Source: Planctomycetota bacterium (lineage in GTDB: Bacteria; Planctomycetota; Planctomycetia; Planctomycetales; Planctomycetaceae). From it: a DNA stretch of 32,854 nucleotides. The position numbers and the translations under genes are program-made. Location: positions 1 to 32,854 of the forward strand of contig QWOO01000247.1 in assembly GCA_003669615.1 (NCBI GenBank). The letters are read 5' to 3'. Shown here piece after piece: positions 16,321-25,117 of this stretch. Numbering within the stretch: the stretch's first letter is position 1; each line of letters opens with the position of its first letter. The notes under the pieces were generated by a model, which ran no database searches, was not told where the DNA came from, and was given only the letters and a program-made list of their open reading frames with translations.

Positions 16321-16593
16321 CTGCCAATCTGATCAGTCCACAAGTTCGTGAATCGAAAACAGAGGTCATGCTCGGCAGGCAATTCAGCCAAACTACGCAG
16401 TCTGCTGATTTAATCCTCATTCGGCCGACTTTGCCGCTTTCTGCAGATCTCCCACGGGACAGGTTCGAGAGGCATGACCAATGACTGGGCCGGCAGTTTC
16501 GTATAGCAAGAATCGGCAAAAAGCCCTAAATAGAGACACCTTTTGATGTTCTGCCGCCCAGATGCCTCGAGCATCCTGACCCGGAGATTACCC
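16321..16593. other. Intergenic region upstream of the aminotransferase
   Basis: Part of a 450-bp divergent interval. It should hold the promoters of the TPR gene and the aminotransferase. No repeat, RNA or further gene is evident. Confidence 0.4.
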
Positions 16594-17766
16594 ATGCGCG
16601 ACAACTTTCTGCCCTTTTCGTTGCCTCTGATTGGCAATGAAGAAATCGAGGCAGTTGTTGAGGCTCTCCGATCCGGATGGCTCACGTCCGGTCCCCGAAT
16701 GAAACAGTTCGAAACGGAATTCTGTCAGGCAGTTCACGCTCCGTCAGCTCTGGCTCTGAATTCGTGCACAGCCGGTCTTCACCTTGCTCTGAAAGTTCTG
16801 AATATCGGGCCCGGTGACGAAGTCATCACCACGCCGATGACTTTCGCGGCCTCTGTCAATGTCATCGAACACACCGGGGCAACTCCAGTGCTCGTCGACG
16901 TCGAACCCGATACTCTGAATTTACAGCCGGATGCCGTGGAGCAGGCCATCACACCGCAGACCAGAGCAATCATCGCGGTTCACTACGCCGGTCATCCGGC
17001 CGAACTGATTGCTCTGCGAGCGATCGCCGAACAATACAACCTGCATCTGATTGAAGATGCCGCACACGCTATAGGAGCCGCGTTCGACGGGCAACCGATT
17101 GGCTCTGGTGAAAATCTCACGGCGTTCAGTTTCTACGCCACCAAGAATCTCACCACCGGAGAAGGCGGCATGTTGACCGGCAGCTCTGAACTCCTGGATC
17201 GAGCTCGAGTTCTTGGTTTGCATGGCATGAATCGCGAAGCATGGAGTCGCTATGCGGCCGGCGGTAAATGGGCGTATGACATTGTCGAGCCAGGCTTCAA
17301 ATACAATATGACGGACGTGCAGGCCGCCATTGGACTTGCCCAGCTGAATCGATTCGATCGGATGCAGGCCCGCCGTCATGAGATTGTGCAGGCTTACAAC
17401 AAGGCCTTTGGCTCACACTCCACTTTTCTGATTCCCACGACGCGAGCCCATGTCACGCACGCATGGCATTTGTACGTGCTGCGTCTCAGACCCGCGGAAC
17501 TCAGCATCAATCGCAATCAGTTCATCGACGAAATGACGGCTCGCAGGATTGGAACGTCAGTGCACTTCATCCCGATCCACATGCATTCGTACTATCGCGA
17601 TAAATACAATTTTCACCCGGACGACTTTCCCGTCGCCCACACGGCCTTTCAGAACATGCTTAGCCTGCCACTGTCGCCATCAATGTCTGATCAGGACGTC
17701 GCCGATGTGATCGACGCCGTCCTCGATATTCGCCAAAAATTCGCCCGCCGCCGGATCGCCGCCTAA
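16594..17766 (+). CDS. DegT/DnrJ/EryC1/StrS-family PLP-dependent aminotransferase
   Basis: The protein has 390 residues. These enzymes transaminate keto-sugars bound to nucleotides, giving amino sugars for surface polysaccharides or secondary metabolites. LALNSCTAGLHLALKVL near residue 53 binds the cofactor phosphate, HLIEDAAHAIGA near residue 151 holds the pyridine-nitrogen aspartate (155), and SFYATKNLTTGEGGML carries the Schiff-base lysine (184). VEPGFKYNMTDVQAAIGLAQL and the C-terminal GTSVHFIPIHMHSYY are also family-typical and resemble the ArnB/PseC-like branch. The ATG at 16594 has a GGAG box eight bases upstream. No other nucleotide-sugar gene is adjacent, so the substrate is unknown; a link to the exopolysaccharide locus at 1-5400 is possible. 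Confidence 0.93.
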   Translation: MRDNFLPFSLPLIGNEEIEAVVEALRSGWLTSGPRMKQFETEFCQAVHAPSALALNSCTAGLHLALKVLNIGPGDEVITTPMTFAASVNVIEHTGATPVLVDVEPDTLNLQPDAVEQAITPQTRAIIAVHYAGHPAELIALRAIAEQYNLHLIEDAAHAIGAAFDGQPIGSGENLTAFSFYATKNLTTGEGGMLTGSSELLDRARVLGLHGMNREAWSRYAAGGKWAYDIVEPGFKYNMTDVQAAIGLAQLNRFDRMQARRHEIVQAYNKAFGSHSTFLIPTTRAHVTHAWHLYVLRLRPAELSINRNQFIDEMTARRIGTSVHFIPIHMHSYYRDKYNFHPDDFPVAHTAFQNMLSLPLSPSMSDQDVADVIDAVLDIRQKFARRRIAA

Positions 17767-17774
17767 TGACCGAA

Positions 17775-17830
17775 GGGCATTGGGCATTGGGCATTGGGCA
17801 TTGGGCATTGGGCATTGGGCATTGGGCATT
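17775..17830. repeat. Heptamer tandem repeat, eight perfect copies of GGGCATT
   Basis: Eight uninterrupted copies of GGGCATT (AATGCCC on the other strand) fill the gap between two convergent genes. The TAA stop of the dehydrogenase gene (17829-17831) overlaps the last copy. Confidence 0.97.
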
Positions 17831-18809
17831 ACCACTTCCAGCCTGTGACGCCTTTTAGATTCTGGATGCAGTCGGCCGGCCATTCACCGCCGTGAAGCTT
17901 CAGAATAATTTCGGCGCCGAGAGCCCACGTGGCGTCGTGAGACTCATTGTCCAGACCAGCCACGTGGCCTGCCAAAAGAACATTCGACATCCCAATCAAC
18001 GGACTCGTCATCGGAAGCGGCTCAACTTCGAAAACATCCAGACCGGCGGCCCGAACTTTACCTGACTGCAGTGCACGAATCAGCGCTGGCTCATCGATCA
18101 GCGGACCTCGAGCCGTATTGATGATGACGACTCCGTCTTTCATAGTCGCGATCGACTTGTCGTTGATCATGTGTTTTGTTTCAGGCGTCGAAGGAGAATG
18201 CAGCGAGATGAAATCCGACTGCGAAAACAGTTCTTCCAATGACACCATCCTGATCCCGTGCTTCTTGACAAAATCAGCCGGCGCGTACGGGTCAAAACTC
18301 AGCACTTTCATACCAAGCCCGACCGCTCGCGTCGCTGTCGCCTGCCCGATGCGTCCAAGCCCCACCAAACCCAGCGTACATTCAGAAATTCGCGGATAGG
18401 GATTTCGCTTCCATTCACCCCGACGAACTTCCTGATCCAGCGCAGGAAAGCCGCGACCGAGGGCCATCAGCATTGCAATAGCGTGCTCCGCGACAGAATG
18501 ATGATTGCAGCCAGGTGTGGTCGCGACAACGATTCCCAACTCGTCACAAGCCTTCAGATTGATTGCGTCGAAACCGACGCCGGCGCGGGCAAGAACTCGA
18601 ACATGCGGAATCGCGGCAATCACGCTGGGCGGATACGGCTCAGAACCGGCGATCACCGCATCGAAACCTTTCAAAGTCGCGATCAGTACATCATTGTCCC
18701 ACAGGTCGCGTGTACGGTCCGGAACAAGGCATTCATGCCCCGCTTCTTCCAGCATCTTAAAATGTGGACCACTCTCTCCATTCAACGCTGTGCACAAAAC
18801 GCGTACCAT
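17829..18809 (-). CDS. D-isomer 2-hydroxyacid dehydrogenase, phosphoglycerate dehydrogenase-like
   Basis: The protein has 326 residues from the ATG at 18809, which has an AAGGA box seven bases upstream; an ATG nine codons earlier has none. VRVLARAGVGFDAINL gives the catalytic arginine, LGLVGLGRIGQAT is the NAD-binding Gly motif, INTARGPLIDEPAL is family-typical, FEVEPLP supplies the catalytic glutamate and LAGHVAGLDNES the histidine. Enzymes of this type oxidise or reduce 2-hydroxy acids with NAD; the closest named activity is 3-phosphoglycerate dehydrogenase of serine synthesis, but the C-terminal ACT domain of many SerA proteins is absent, so the substrate is open. The gene is convergent with the aminotransferase. 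Confidence 0.9.
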   Translation of the reverse strand: MVRVLCTALNGESGPHFKMLEEAGHECLVPDRTRDLWDNDVLIATLKGFDAVIAGSEPYPPSVIAAIPHVRVLARAGVGFDAINLKACDELGIVVATTPGCNHHSVAEHAIAMLMALGRGFPALDQEVRRGEWKRNPYPRISECTLGLVGLGRIGQATATRAVGLGMKVLSFDPYAPADFVKKHGIRMVSLEELFSQSDFISLHSPSTPETKHMINDKSIATMKDGVVIINTARGPLIDEPALIRALQSGKVRAAGLDVFEVEPLPMTSPLIGMSNVLLAGHVAGLDNESHDATWALGAEIILKLHGGEWPADCIQNLKGVTGWKW

Positions 18810-18913
18810 GTGGGTTCCTTTGTCAGTGATCTTCATTCGAATAATGGCAAGCCGCAGGCAACCGCCTGTCCGGTCGACTTCATCCCGACCCTTGCCGTAA
18901 CAGGCCAGCTTTG

Positions 18914-19411
18914 ATGCGGAACGTATCAGTCACACTCAATCCCGACAATCAGATTGAAGTTCAGGTCGGGACCGAATCCCGCGTGGGGGAAAGCTATTAT
19001 CTTGGCCTCCAGCCGAACAGTACCAATCTGGATTTTCAGCCAGCGACCGGAACATGGCAACTCGTGACCGAATGGATTCGACTGATCACTGCCATGGAAG
19101 ACGGTCTGCAGTTATTTCTTCCGTTCGATTTTTCAGACGAATACACACGCTGGCTCACCTTGCGACGCGAAAATCGCGATCTCTCCGTGGCCTTTGGCTG
19201 GGCGACCATTGAAGGTTGGGCCATTTCCCCGAGCGATCTTTCTGAGTACGCTTCCGGCCTGCCAGGCTTCATGCCCGATGAACCGATCGTATTGCAGACT
19301 TTTTACCTGCCACGGTTTCTCAGCAACCTCCGCCAGTGTCAGGCCCTTCTTCACGACAAGAGCCGCCTGGAGCAAAAACAGGGGAACATGGGCAGCAATC
19401 CGCACACTTGA
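18914..19411 (+). CDS. Protein of unknown function
   Basis: A 165-residue soluble protein with no signal peptide. It begins MRNVSVTLNPDNQIEVQVGT and contains beta-rich stretches and a tryptophan-rich middle (ATGTWQLVTEWIRLITAMED; LFLPFDFSDEYTRWLTLRRE; VAFGWATIEGWAISPSDL). No family or catalytic motif recognised. It is divergent from the dehydrogenase with about 100 bp between starts. The frame is clean and has the same codon character as its neighbours. Confidence 0.65.
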   Translation: MRNVSVTLNPDNQIEVQVGTESRVGESYYLGLQPNSTNLDFQPATGTWQLVTEWIRLITAMEDGLQLFLPFDFSDEYTRWLTLRRENRDLSVAFGWATIEGWAISPSDLSEYASGLPGFMPDEPIVLQTFYLPRFLSNLRQCQALLHDKSRLEQKQGNMGSNPHT

Positions 19412-19633
19412 AATGCTGATTCACGCCAATAACCCATTGTTGGCCGTTCCGCCCCACCGGGAGTAAAATTCGAGTTCCGTGAGAAGCCTCCTTGCCGCAG
19501 TTCAGTCGGCCGCATGCACATCACACCCAGTCGAAACATCCTCGACAGTCCGCACCCAAAACCGGGTGGTCAGCGGGGAGTGACGAACGCCAGAGACATT
19601 CACTCGCACGTGACATTTCCAGATCAATTTCAA

Positions 19634-20248
19634 TTAAGGTGTTCGAGGCCGATCCAGATCAAAACGGTCTGTCGTGCGACAGTAGCTCTGCCCGCCCAGT
19701 CGGCCCACCAGATCCAGCAGGCCAGGATCCGCAAACCCCGACTCATCCACCGCCCAGTCTGCAATGTGCAGAAACTCGACACGACCCACCACGATGTTTG
19801 CTCCGCCAGGTCCATCGGCCAGAGGCCAATGATGCATCAAACGGCACTCTAAACAAACGGGAGAATCAGCAACCCGCGACGGCTTCACCGTTCGAGATTC
19901 CGCCATTGCCAGTCCGGCCAAATCAAACTCAGATTCGTCCGACGGGATCTCGGCAGATGTTAAATTCATCGCTTCGGCGAGCAAAAACGGCACGACATTG
20001 ATTACGAATTCGCCGGTCTCCAGAATATTCTGAAGCGTATCTTTCGAACTTCCATCGCGGCGATTGGCCGGACAGAAGACCACGCTCGGTGGGCGAGAAC
20101 CAGCTCCACTAAAAAAGCTGTACGGGGCCAGATTGTAGCGGCCGTCACGAGAGACGGTCGAAACCCAGGCGATTGGGCGAGGCGAAATGACGCGAATCAA
20201 ATGCTGATAAACTGATGCCGAAGATATCTGCGAAGGGTCAACATCCAT
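19634..20248 (-). CDS. Flavin reductase-like, FMN-binding protein
   Basis: The protein has 204 residues. The N-terminal SPRPIAWVSTVSRDGRYNLA and YSFFSGAGSRPPSVVFCPAN are hallmarks of the DIM6/NTAB (flavin reductase-like) family, a split-barrel fold that binds FMN; KDTLQNILETGEFVINVV and the later VECRLMHHWPL-like region (VCLECRLMHHWPLADG) also fit. Members reduce flavins or act as oxidoreductases of unknown substrate; no partner oxygenase is adjacent. The 222 bp before it (19412-19633) hold no gene I can support. It lies 37 bp after the metallopeptidase-like gene on the same strand, so co-transcription is likely. Confidence 0.88.
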   Translation of the reverse strand: MDVDPSQISSASVYQHLIRVISPRPIAWVSTVSRDGRYNLAPYSFFSGAGSRPPSVVFCPANRRDGSSKDTLQNILETGEFVINVVPFLLAEAMNLTSAEIPSDESEFDLAGLAMAESRTVKPSRVADSPVCLECRLMHHWPLADGPGGANIVVGRVEFLHIADWAVDESGFADPGLLDLVGRLGGQSYCRTTDRFDLDRPRTP

Positions 20249-20285
20249 AGTTTACTGCCGTGCTTGTGGCCTGAAGAGGCTTCCG

Positions 20286-20894
20286 TCATGCAGCCTTGCC
20301 CATTGGAATCAGTCGCGGAATTGCGATCCGCAAACCCACCACTTCTCCGAAGGTGACCTGCAATTCGGAGAAGCTCAGTGTTAGAAAACGGTACAGCTCC
20401 TGAGGGGCACCCATTCGCAAATACTGCTGGGCAAAGACATCCATCTGTCTGTCATAACTCTTCTGACTCCCGGTATGCATGTAACAGGAACCGGAAAATC
20501 GCCGGATGTCACCGTTAAAATCCGGGTTGATGTGGTACAGCTCGTGGAAAACCGTGATCAGCTTTTCCTCAAATGACAGATTCAGGAAACGCGGCAACAG
20601 GAATGTCAGGATGTAGAGCGACTCCCGCCCTTGATGATAAACCCTCTGAACCGTCCAAAGCCGCCCCTTCCGACGCTCGACAATAGAACCGCCCTCGAAT
20701 CGAAGAGGAGTTAAACGCGCCTGAACGCCCCATTCAGCCGGCGACCGAGCCTGCGCAAACGTTACTGCGACCTGTGGCATTCGAATGTGGCCAAATTCTG
20801 GATGACGACGACAAATATCATCACATAACCTCGTCATCGAATGGCAAAAATCAAAGTTTTGTGTCACAACCCCGATCCTTCGAGGAAAGTACAT
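20286..20894 (-). CDS. Putative HExxH zinc metallopeptidase-like protein
   Basis: The protein has 202 residues. The centre reads EEKLITVFHELYHINPDFNG, giving a zinc-binding HExxH (HELYH) on an otherwise hydrophobic helix, followed by DIRRFSGSCYMHTGSQKSYD, which offers further His and Asp ligands. This is the pattern of putative phage-type or SprT-like small metallopeptidases; which family is not certain. No signal peptide, so it is probably cytoplasmic. It lies just past the terminator of the ribosomal block on the same strand and is followed 37 bp later by the flavin reductase-like gene. No Shine-Dalgarno box is evident before the ATG. Confidence 0.72.
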   Translation of the reverse strand: MYFPRRIGVVTQNFDFCHSMTRLCDDICRRHPEFGHIRMPQVAVTFAQARSPAEWGVQARLTPLRFEGGSIVERRKGRLWTVQRVYHQGRESLYILTFLLPRFLNLSFEEKLITVFHELYHINPDFNGDIRRFSGSCYMHTGSQKSYDRQMDVFAQQYLRMGAPQELYRFLTLSFSELQVTFGEVVGLRIAIPRLIPMGKAA

Positions 20895-20954
20895 TCTACA
20901 TCAGATTGCCGAACGCTAAGCCTTGCCCACTTCCCCGACAAGATCAATTCCAGC

Positions 20955-20990
20955 AACAAAAAAACCCTCGCTCTTAACGAACGAGGGTTT
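20955..20990 (-). terminator. Intrinsic terminator of the ribosomal gene block
   Basis: AAACCCTCG (20962-20970) and CGAGGGTTT (20982-20990) form a nine-bp stem with an 11-base loop. On the minus strand it is followed by a run of T (TTTTTTTGTTG). It lies about 30 bp after the rplQ stop and closes the block. Confidence 0.92.
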
Positions 20991-21016
20991 CAGTAGTCAA
21001 TTATGCACGACGAGTC

Positions 21017-21592
21017 TTAGCTCGCTGAAGCTTCTACAGCAGGAGCCGTTCGCTTGCGTGACTTTGTGCGATCATTCACGCCCACAAACTCGATCAAAGC
21101 CCGCTGCCCAGCATCACCTAAACGAACAGCAGCCAAACGCACGATTCGTGTGTAACCGCCATCGCGTTCACCAAACCGCTGCGCGATATCGCTGAACAAA
21201 ATGTCTACGGCAAGATCATCCCGCAGCTCGGAGAAAGCGCGACGACGAAGAGTCAGAGCCGGCGAGCTTGCCTTGACCCAGTTCTTGCCCTTCTCAGACT
21301 CACGCCAAGCTTTCCACTCATCCGTACCACGAGCGGCAGGAGTTCCGAACTCAGCGGCAGCAGCAGAGATCTTCGCTGCCTTTTTGGCCATCGTGACCAA
21401 CTTATCGACGATTGGTCGAAGCTCTTTCGCCTTCGGAACAGTAGTCACAATGCGACCGGCAACCTTTGGCTGCCCGACTTCGCCTTCAACCACACGCACC
21501 GTGCGAATCAAGCTCACAGCCATATTACGAAACATCGCTTTACGATGTGACGCATTACGACCCAGTTTACGACCAGAAACAAGGTGTCTCAT
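21017..21592 (-). CDS. rplQ: 50S ribosomal protein L17, with insertions
   Basis: A component of the large subunit near the exit tunnel. The N-terminal [20 protein letters not shown] and [11 protein letters not shown] are diagnostic, as are [19 protein letters not shown] and [18 protein letters not shown]. The protein has 191 residues, whereas L17 is usually 115-130. The extra length is a loop of about 12 residues near residue 35 ([11 protein letters not shown]), about 40 residues between the KLVTMAK helix and [11 protein letters not shown] (Ala-rich, then [19 protein letters not shown]), and a basic-then-Ala/Ser tail. I use the ATG at 21592, which has a GGTGA box; an in-frame GTG lies three codons earlier. 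It is the last gene of the block. Confidence 0.96.
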   Translation of the reverse strand: MRHLVSGRKLGRNASHRKAMFRNMAVSLIRTVRVVEGEVGQPKVAGRIVTTVPKAKELRPIVDKLVTMAKKAAKISAAAAEFGTPAARGTDEWKAWRESEKGKNWVKASSPALTLRRRAFSELRDDLAVDILFSDIAQRFGERDGGYTRIVRLAAVRLGDAGQRALIEFVGVNDRTKSRKRTAPAVEASAS

Positions 21593-21661
21593 ATCAGACA
21601 CTCACCCAAAAAATCGCTATGAACAAACCTCGTCCGAGCCGCCCCGAACCCATCAAACGAT

Positions 21662-22672
21662 CTACTTCAACTGCTGATTAGGCAACCGCATCCCGAGCCG
21701 CAAATCGATGCCGCCCAGACGCTCTCGCACTTCCTCAAGCGTTGTTTCGCCGAAATTTCTCACCTGCAACAGCTCGTCTTCAGTCCGCACAACCAAGTCT
21801 CGAACAGTGTTGATTCCAACAGATTCAAGGCAGTTTGTAGCACGAACAGACAGATTGAGTTCAGCAAGGCTCTTATTAAGCTTCTCTTCCAGTTCCATGT
21901 CAACCGGAGAATATCCAGTCGCTTCCATCATCCCACGAAGACCAGCCTCTGGACCCGTTTCGGGGCCAGGTTCGCGGAATGTGATGAAGCAATTCAAGTG
22001 CTTGCGAAGAATCTTGGCCGCTTCAACCAACGCCATGTCGGGCGTGATCGTTCCGTTCGTCCAAATCTCCAGATTCAACTTATCGTAGTTTGTTCGTTGC
22101 CCTACACGAGTCTCCTCGATCAGATGACGAACGCGTGTAACAGGAGAAAATGCGGCATCCAATGGAATGATGCCAACCTCGGGCTCGTGCTGGTACTGCT
22201 CTGTAGCAGCCACATAACCACGGCCATTCTCCACGGTCATCTCAACGTTAAACGGAACATCGTCCGTCATCGTCGCGATTACCAAGTCCTTATTGATCAC
22301 CTCAACCTGATCGTCACAAATGACGTCAGCACCGGTAACAACTCCACGAGTGTGCTTCTCAATACGAAGCGTCTTACTAGACGCACTATGATTTTTAACG
22401 ACCAGAGACTTGAGATTAAGGCAGATGTCAGTGACGTCTTCCACGACCCCTGGAATAGTTGTAAACTCGTGCTGCACTCCCTGAATGCGAGCGCGTGTTA
22501 CCGCGGAACCTTCGAGACTGGACAGCAGAATCCGACGAAGGCTGTTACCGACAGTCGAGCCAAAGCCACGTTCAAAAGGCTCAGCCACAAATTTACCGTA
22601 GCTTCCAGTGCGAGTCTCACGATCAATCGCAACTCGACTCGGCAACTCTAAACCACGCCAACGAATTCGCAT
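21662..22672 (-). CDS. rpoA: DNA-directed RNA polymerase subunit alpha
   Basis: The protein has 336 residues, normal for the family. The N-terminal dimerisation domain shows [20 protein letters not shown] and [20 protein letters not shown]. The C-terminal domain ([39 protein letters not shown]) binds UP-element DNA and activators. I choose the ATG at 22672 ([12 protein letters not shown]) with a GGGG-rich box upstream over the first start 13 codons earlier, because the extra residues are unlike alpha. In many bacteria rpsD (S4) precedes rpoA; here only 44 bp separate rpoA from rpsK, so S4 is elsewhere. Confidence 0.98.
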   Translation of the reverse strand: MRIRWRGLELPSRVAIDRETRTGSYGKFVAEPFERGFGSTVGNSLRRILLSSLEGSAVTRARIQGVQHEFTTIPGVVEDVTDICLNLKSLVVKNHSASSKTLRIEKHTRGVVTGADVICDDQVEVINKDLVIATMTDDVPFNVEMTVENGRGYVAATEQYQHEPEVGIIPLDAAFSPVTRVRHLIEETRVGQRTNYDKLNLEIWTNGTITPDMALVEAAKILRKHLNCFITFREPGPETGPEAGLRGMMEATGYSPVDMELEEKLNKSLAELNLSVRATNCLESVGINTVRDLVVRTEDELLQVRNFGETTLEEVRERLGGIDLRLGMRLPNQQLK

Positions 22673-22716
22673 ATCCCAACCCCTAAAACCCAAACCAAAG
22701 CCAATCCGCAACTACA

Positions 22717-23097
22717 TCAGACACGTCGTCGTTTTGGCGGACGACAACCATTGTGCGGCAGAGGAGTGATATCTTCAATTGACTTAATAGCCATCCCGGA
22801 AGCCTGCAAGCCGGTGATCGCGCTCTCGCGGCCAGCACCAGGGCCCTTAACGCGAATCTCAACTTCCCGCACGCCAACTTTGGCTGCCTTCTCGGCAACA
22901 ATCTCAGCAGCGCGCTGTGCCGCGAACGGCGTACTCTTGCGGGAACCCTTGAACCCAACTGTCCCAGCCGTCGCCCAGCAAATTACATCGCCAGCAGCGT
23001 CGGTCATCGTGACAATCGTGTTGTTGAATGTCGCCTTAATATAGGCAACACCCTTGTTCACATTACGACGGATCTTCTTCTTCTTGACTTTCGCCAC
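22717..23097 (-). CDS. rpsK: 30S ribosomal protein S11
   Basis: The protein has 126 residues. It lies in the platform of the small subunit at the mRNA exit. [38 protein letters not shown] and the basic end [17 protein letters not shown] are all family-typical. The N-terminus is lysine-rich ([11 protein letters not shown]). It follows rpsM by 48 bp and precedes rpoA by 44 bp. Confidence 0.98.
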   Translation of the reverse strand: MAKVKKKKIRRNVNKGVAYIKATFNNTIVTMTDAAGDVICWATAGTVGFKGSRKSTPFAAQRAAEIVAEKAAKVGVREVEIRVKGPGAGRESAITGLQASGMAIKSIEDITPLPHNGCRPPKRRRV

Positions 23098-23145
23098 GCT
23101 ACCATCCCACTCAAAATATTACCAAGCCCAAGACACCGCGATTTT

Positions 23146-23532
23146 TTAGTGCTTCATGTCTTTCACGCCTTTTTTACCAGCAACAGTCTTCTTGCGACCC
23201 TTGCGGGTACGAGCATTCGTCTTCGTGCGCTGTCCGCGTACTGGTAAGCCCTTGCGATGCCGAACGCCACGGTAGCACTGGATCTCTCGGAGACGACCAA
23301 TGTCCTGCTGAATCTTGCGACGCAATGGACCTTCAACAGTGTAATTCTTATCCAGGTGAGTCGTAATGCGACTCACCTCATCTTCGGTCAACTCACCAGC
23401 ACGGATGTGCGGATCCACTCCCAGTTCGAAGCAAATCTGAACAGCAAGGACAGGTCCAATGCCGTAAAGATAAGCCAAGGAAATGTAGACCGGTTTATTA
23501 TTCGGTATGTCGACGCCAAGCACGCGGGGCAT
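23146..23532 (-). CDS. rpsM: 30S ribosomal protein S13
   Basis: The protein has 128 residues. It sits in the head of the small subunit and bridges to the large subunit. MPRVLGVDIPNNKPVYISLA, YGIGPVLAVQICFELGVDP, and GVRHRKGLPVRGQRTKTNAR are diagnostic; the C-terminus is a basic tail ending KGVKDMKH. I start at the ATG at 23532, with GGAG upstream; the frame extends eight codons further but without support. It follows rpmJ by 33 bp. Confidence 0.98.
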   Translation of the reverse strand: MPRVLGVDIPNNKPVYISLAYLYGIGPVLAVQICFELGVDPHIRAGELTEDEVSRITTHLDKNYTVEGPLRRKIQQDIGRLREIQCYRGVRHRKGLPVRGQRTKTNARTRKGRKKTVAGKKGVKDMKH

Positions 23533-23565
23533 TGCAAATCTCCACTGCAAATACAAAAACGATTA

Positions 23566-23682
23566 CTAGCCCTGACGCTGTTTGTGTCGCGGATTTGACG
23601 AACAGATCACGAAGATCTTTCCGCGCCGACGAACCAACTTGCAGGAGTCACAAATCCGCTTAACGCTTGAACGAACCTTCAT
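23566..23682 (-). CDS. rpmJ: 50S ribosomal protein L36
   Basis: A 38-residue protein starting [20 protein letters not shown] and ending in NPRHKQRQG. The zinc ligands Cys11, Cys14, Cys27 and His33 are all present, so this is the zinc-binding C+ form. It lies 30 bp after secY and 33 bp before rpsM. In many bacteria adk, map and infA sit between secY and rpmJ; none is here. Confidence 0.97.
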   Translation of the reverse strand: MKVRSSVKRICDSCKLVRRRGKIFVICSSNPRHKQRQG

Positions 23683-23712
23683 TGCATCACCAAATCAGCG
23701 GCAAAACCGCTT

Positions 23713-25083
23713 CTATTTGTCAGAGTCCAGCAGACCAGGATAATTCCTCATCACCAGATGAGAATCAATCTTCTGAACGAGATCCAAAGCCACAGAAACA
23801 ATAATCAGCAACCCTGTTCCGCCGAAAAAGCTGGCAGTCACAAAGTCCTGAGTCATGGTATTCGAAACAATCGTGGGAATCACGGCAATCACTGCCAGAA
23901 ATGCAGCACCAACGTAAGTGATTCGAAGCATCACCTGTTCAAGATGACCAGCAGTACGAACTCCCGGACGGTAGCCCGGAATGAAGCTCCCGTTATCCTT
24001 GAGATTCTCCGCCATTTCTTTCGGATTGAAAGTGATGGCCGTCCAAAAATAACAGAAGAAGTAAATCAGGATAATATAGGACAGACTGTACACAAAACCT
24101 TGACCCGGAGAAAACGCAGACCCGAGACTTGTGAACACGCTGCCAGCGGTGGAATCAGGCCCGAAAGCCAAACCCAACTGGCCGAACAAGAAAAACGGAA
24201 TCATCAACAAGCTGGACGAGAAAATGATGGGCATCACGCCGGACTGATTCACTCGCAGAGGCAGCCACTGGCGATTTCCGCCCATGACCCTCCTGCCGCG
24301 CACATGCTTAGCACTTTGAATCGGGATTCGTCGTTGACCCTGAGTGATAAACACAACTACAGCAATTACGCAGACAAACAACGCCGCCATCACAAGCAAT
24401 CGCTCGATGCCGAACTGGCTTCCGATCTGGAGCCCCCCGGACCGAATCCCGTCAACCCACTTCCTGACAATCTCGGGCATGCGGGCCAAAATGCCCGCCA
24501 TGATCAACAAGCTGATACCATTACCTATTCCGTAGGCGTCAATCTGCTCACCGATCCACATCAGGAACACAGTCCCGGCAGTCATCAGAATGGTGCCAAA
24601 GATCAACCAACTTAAAGAATTGTATCCAGGAAGAATCGCAGCCTGCCCGTTCGCACCGCTACGCATGGACCACAGCAGCGCAAAGCTCTGGAGCACACAG
24701 ACCACTACAGTTGCATAACGCGTGTACTCGTTCAGCCGCCTCCTTCCTGATTCGCCCTCTTTTTGAAGAGCTTCCAACGGAGGATAAACGGTGCCAAGCA
24801 GTTGAAACACGATCGATGCAGTGATATAGGGCATAATGCCCAAACCAAATAGCGACCCGTTCTGAAGTTCCGAGGCGGAGAAGACTGAAACAACCTGCAG
24901 CAATCCACCAAGCCCGGTGCTGCCACTCTGAGCATTCTCCATCACCCTGCCAATAGACTCATGGTCCATAAACGGCAGCGTGATGTGGTAACCTAGCCGA
25001 TAGACTCCAAGCAGAATCACCGTAAGGATGATCTTCCTGCGAAGTTCAGGGATGCGAAACACCGTAAGCAACTTAGCAAACAT
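23713..25083 (-). CDS. secY: Preprotein translocase subunit SecY
   Basis: The protein has 456 residues with ten membrane segments; it forms the protein-conducting channel with SecE and SecG. The N-terminal FRIPELRRKIILTVILLGVY, the plug region, GLGIMPYITASIVFQLLGTV near residue 80, and GIGNGISLLIMAGILARMPE near residue 185 are conserved. The cytosolic loop GQRRIPIQSAKHVRGRRVMG and the FIPGYRPG-type loop near residue 365, which contact the ribosome and SecA, are present. A GGGAG box lies five bases before the ATG. It follows rplO by 34 bp. Confidence 0.98.
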   Translation of the reverse strand: MFAKLLTVFRIPELRRKIILTVILLGVYRLGYHITLPFMDHESIGRVMENAQSGSTGLGGLLQVVSVFSASELQNGSLFGLGIMPYITASIVFQLLGTVYPPLEALQKEGESGRRRLNEYTRYATVVVCVLQSFALLWSMRSGANGQAAILPGYNSLSWLIFGTILMTAGTVFLMWIGEQIDAYGIGNGISLLIMAGILARMPEIVRKWVDGIRSGGLQIGSQFGIERLLVMAALFVCVIAVVVFITQGQRRIPIQSAKHVRGRRVMGGNRQWLPLRVNQSGVMPIIFSSSLLMIPFFLFGQLGLAFGPDSTAGSVFTSLGSAFSPGQGFVYSLSYIILIYFFCYFWTAITFNPKEMAENLKDNGSFIPGYRPGVRTAGHLEQVMLRITYVGAAFLAVIAVIPTIVSNTMTQDFVTASFFGGTGLLIIVSVALDLVQKIDSHLVMRNYPGLLDSDK

Positions 25084-25117
25084 CCGCTCCCTTTCTTCGA
25101 AGCAAAACCAACGTCAA

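Noticed and set aside
17680-17883. Minus-strand frame with repeated NAQCPMP units
   Set aside because: It is only the translation of the heptamer repeat plus antisense of the aminotransferase end.
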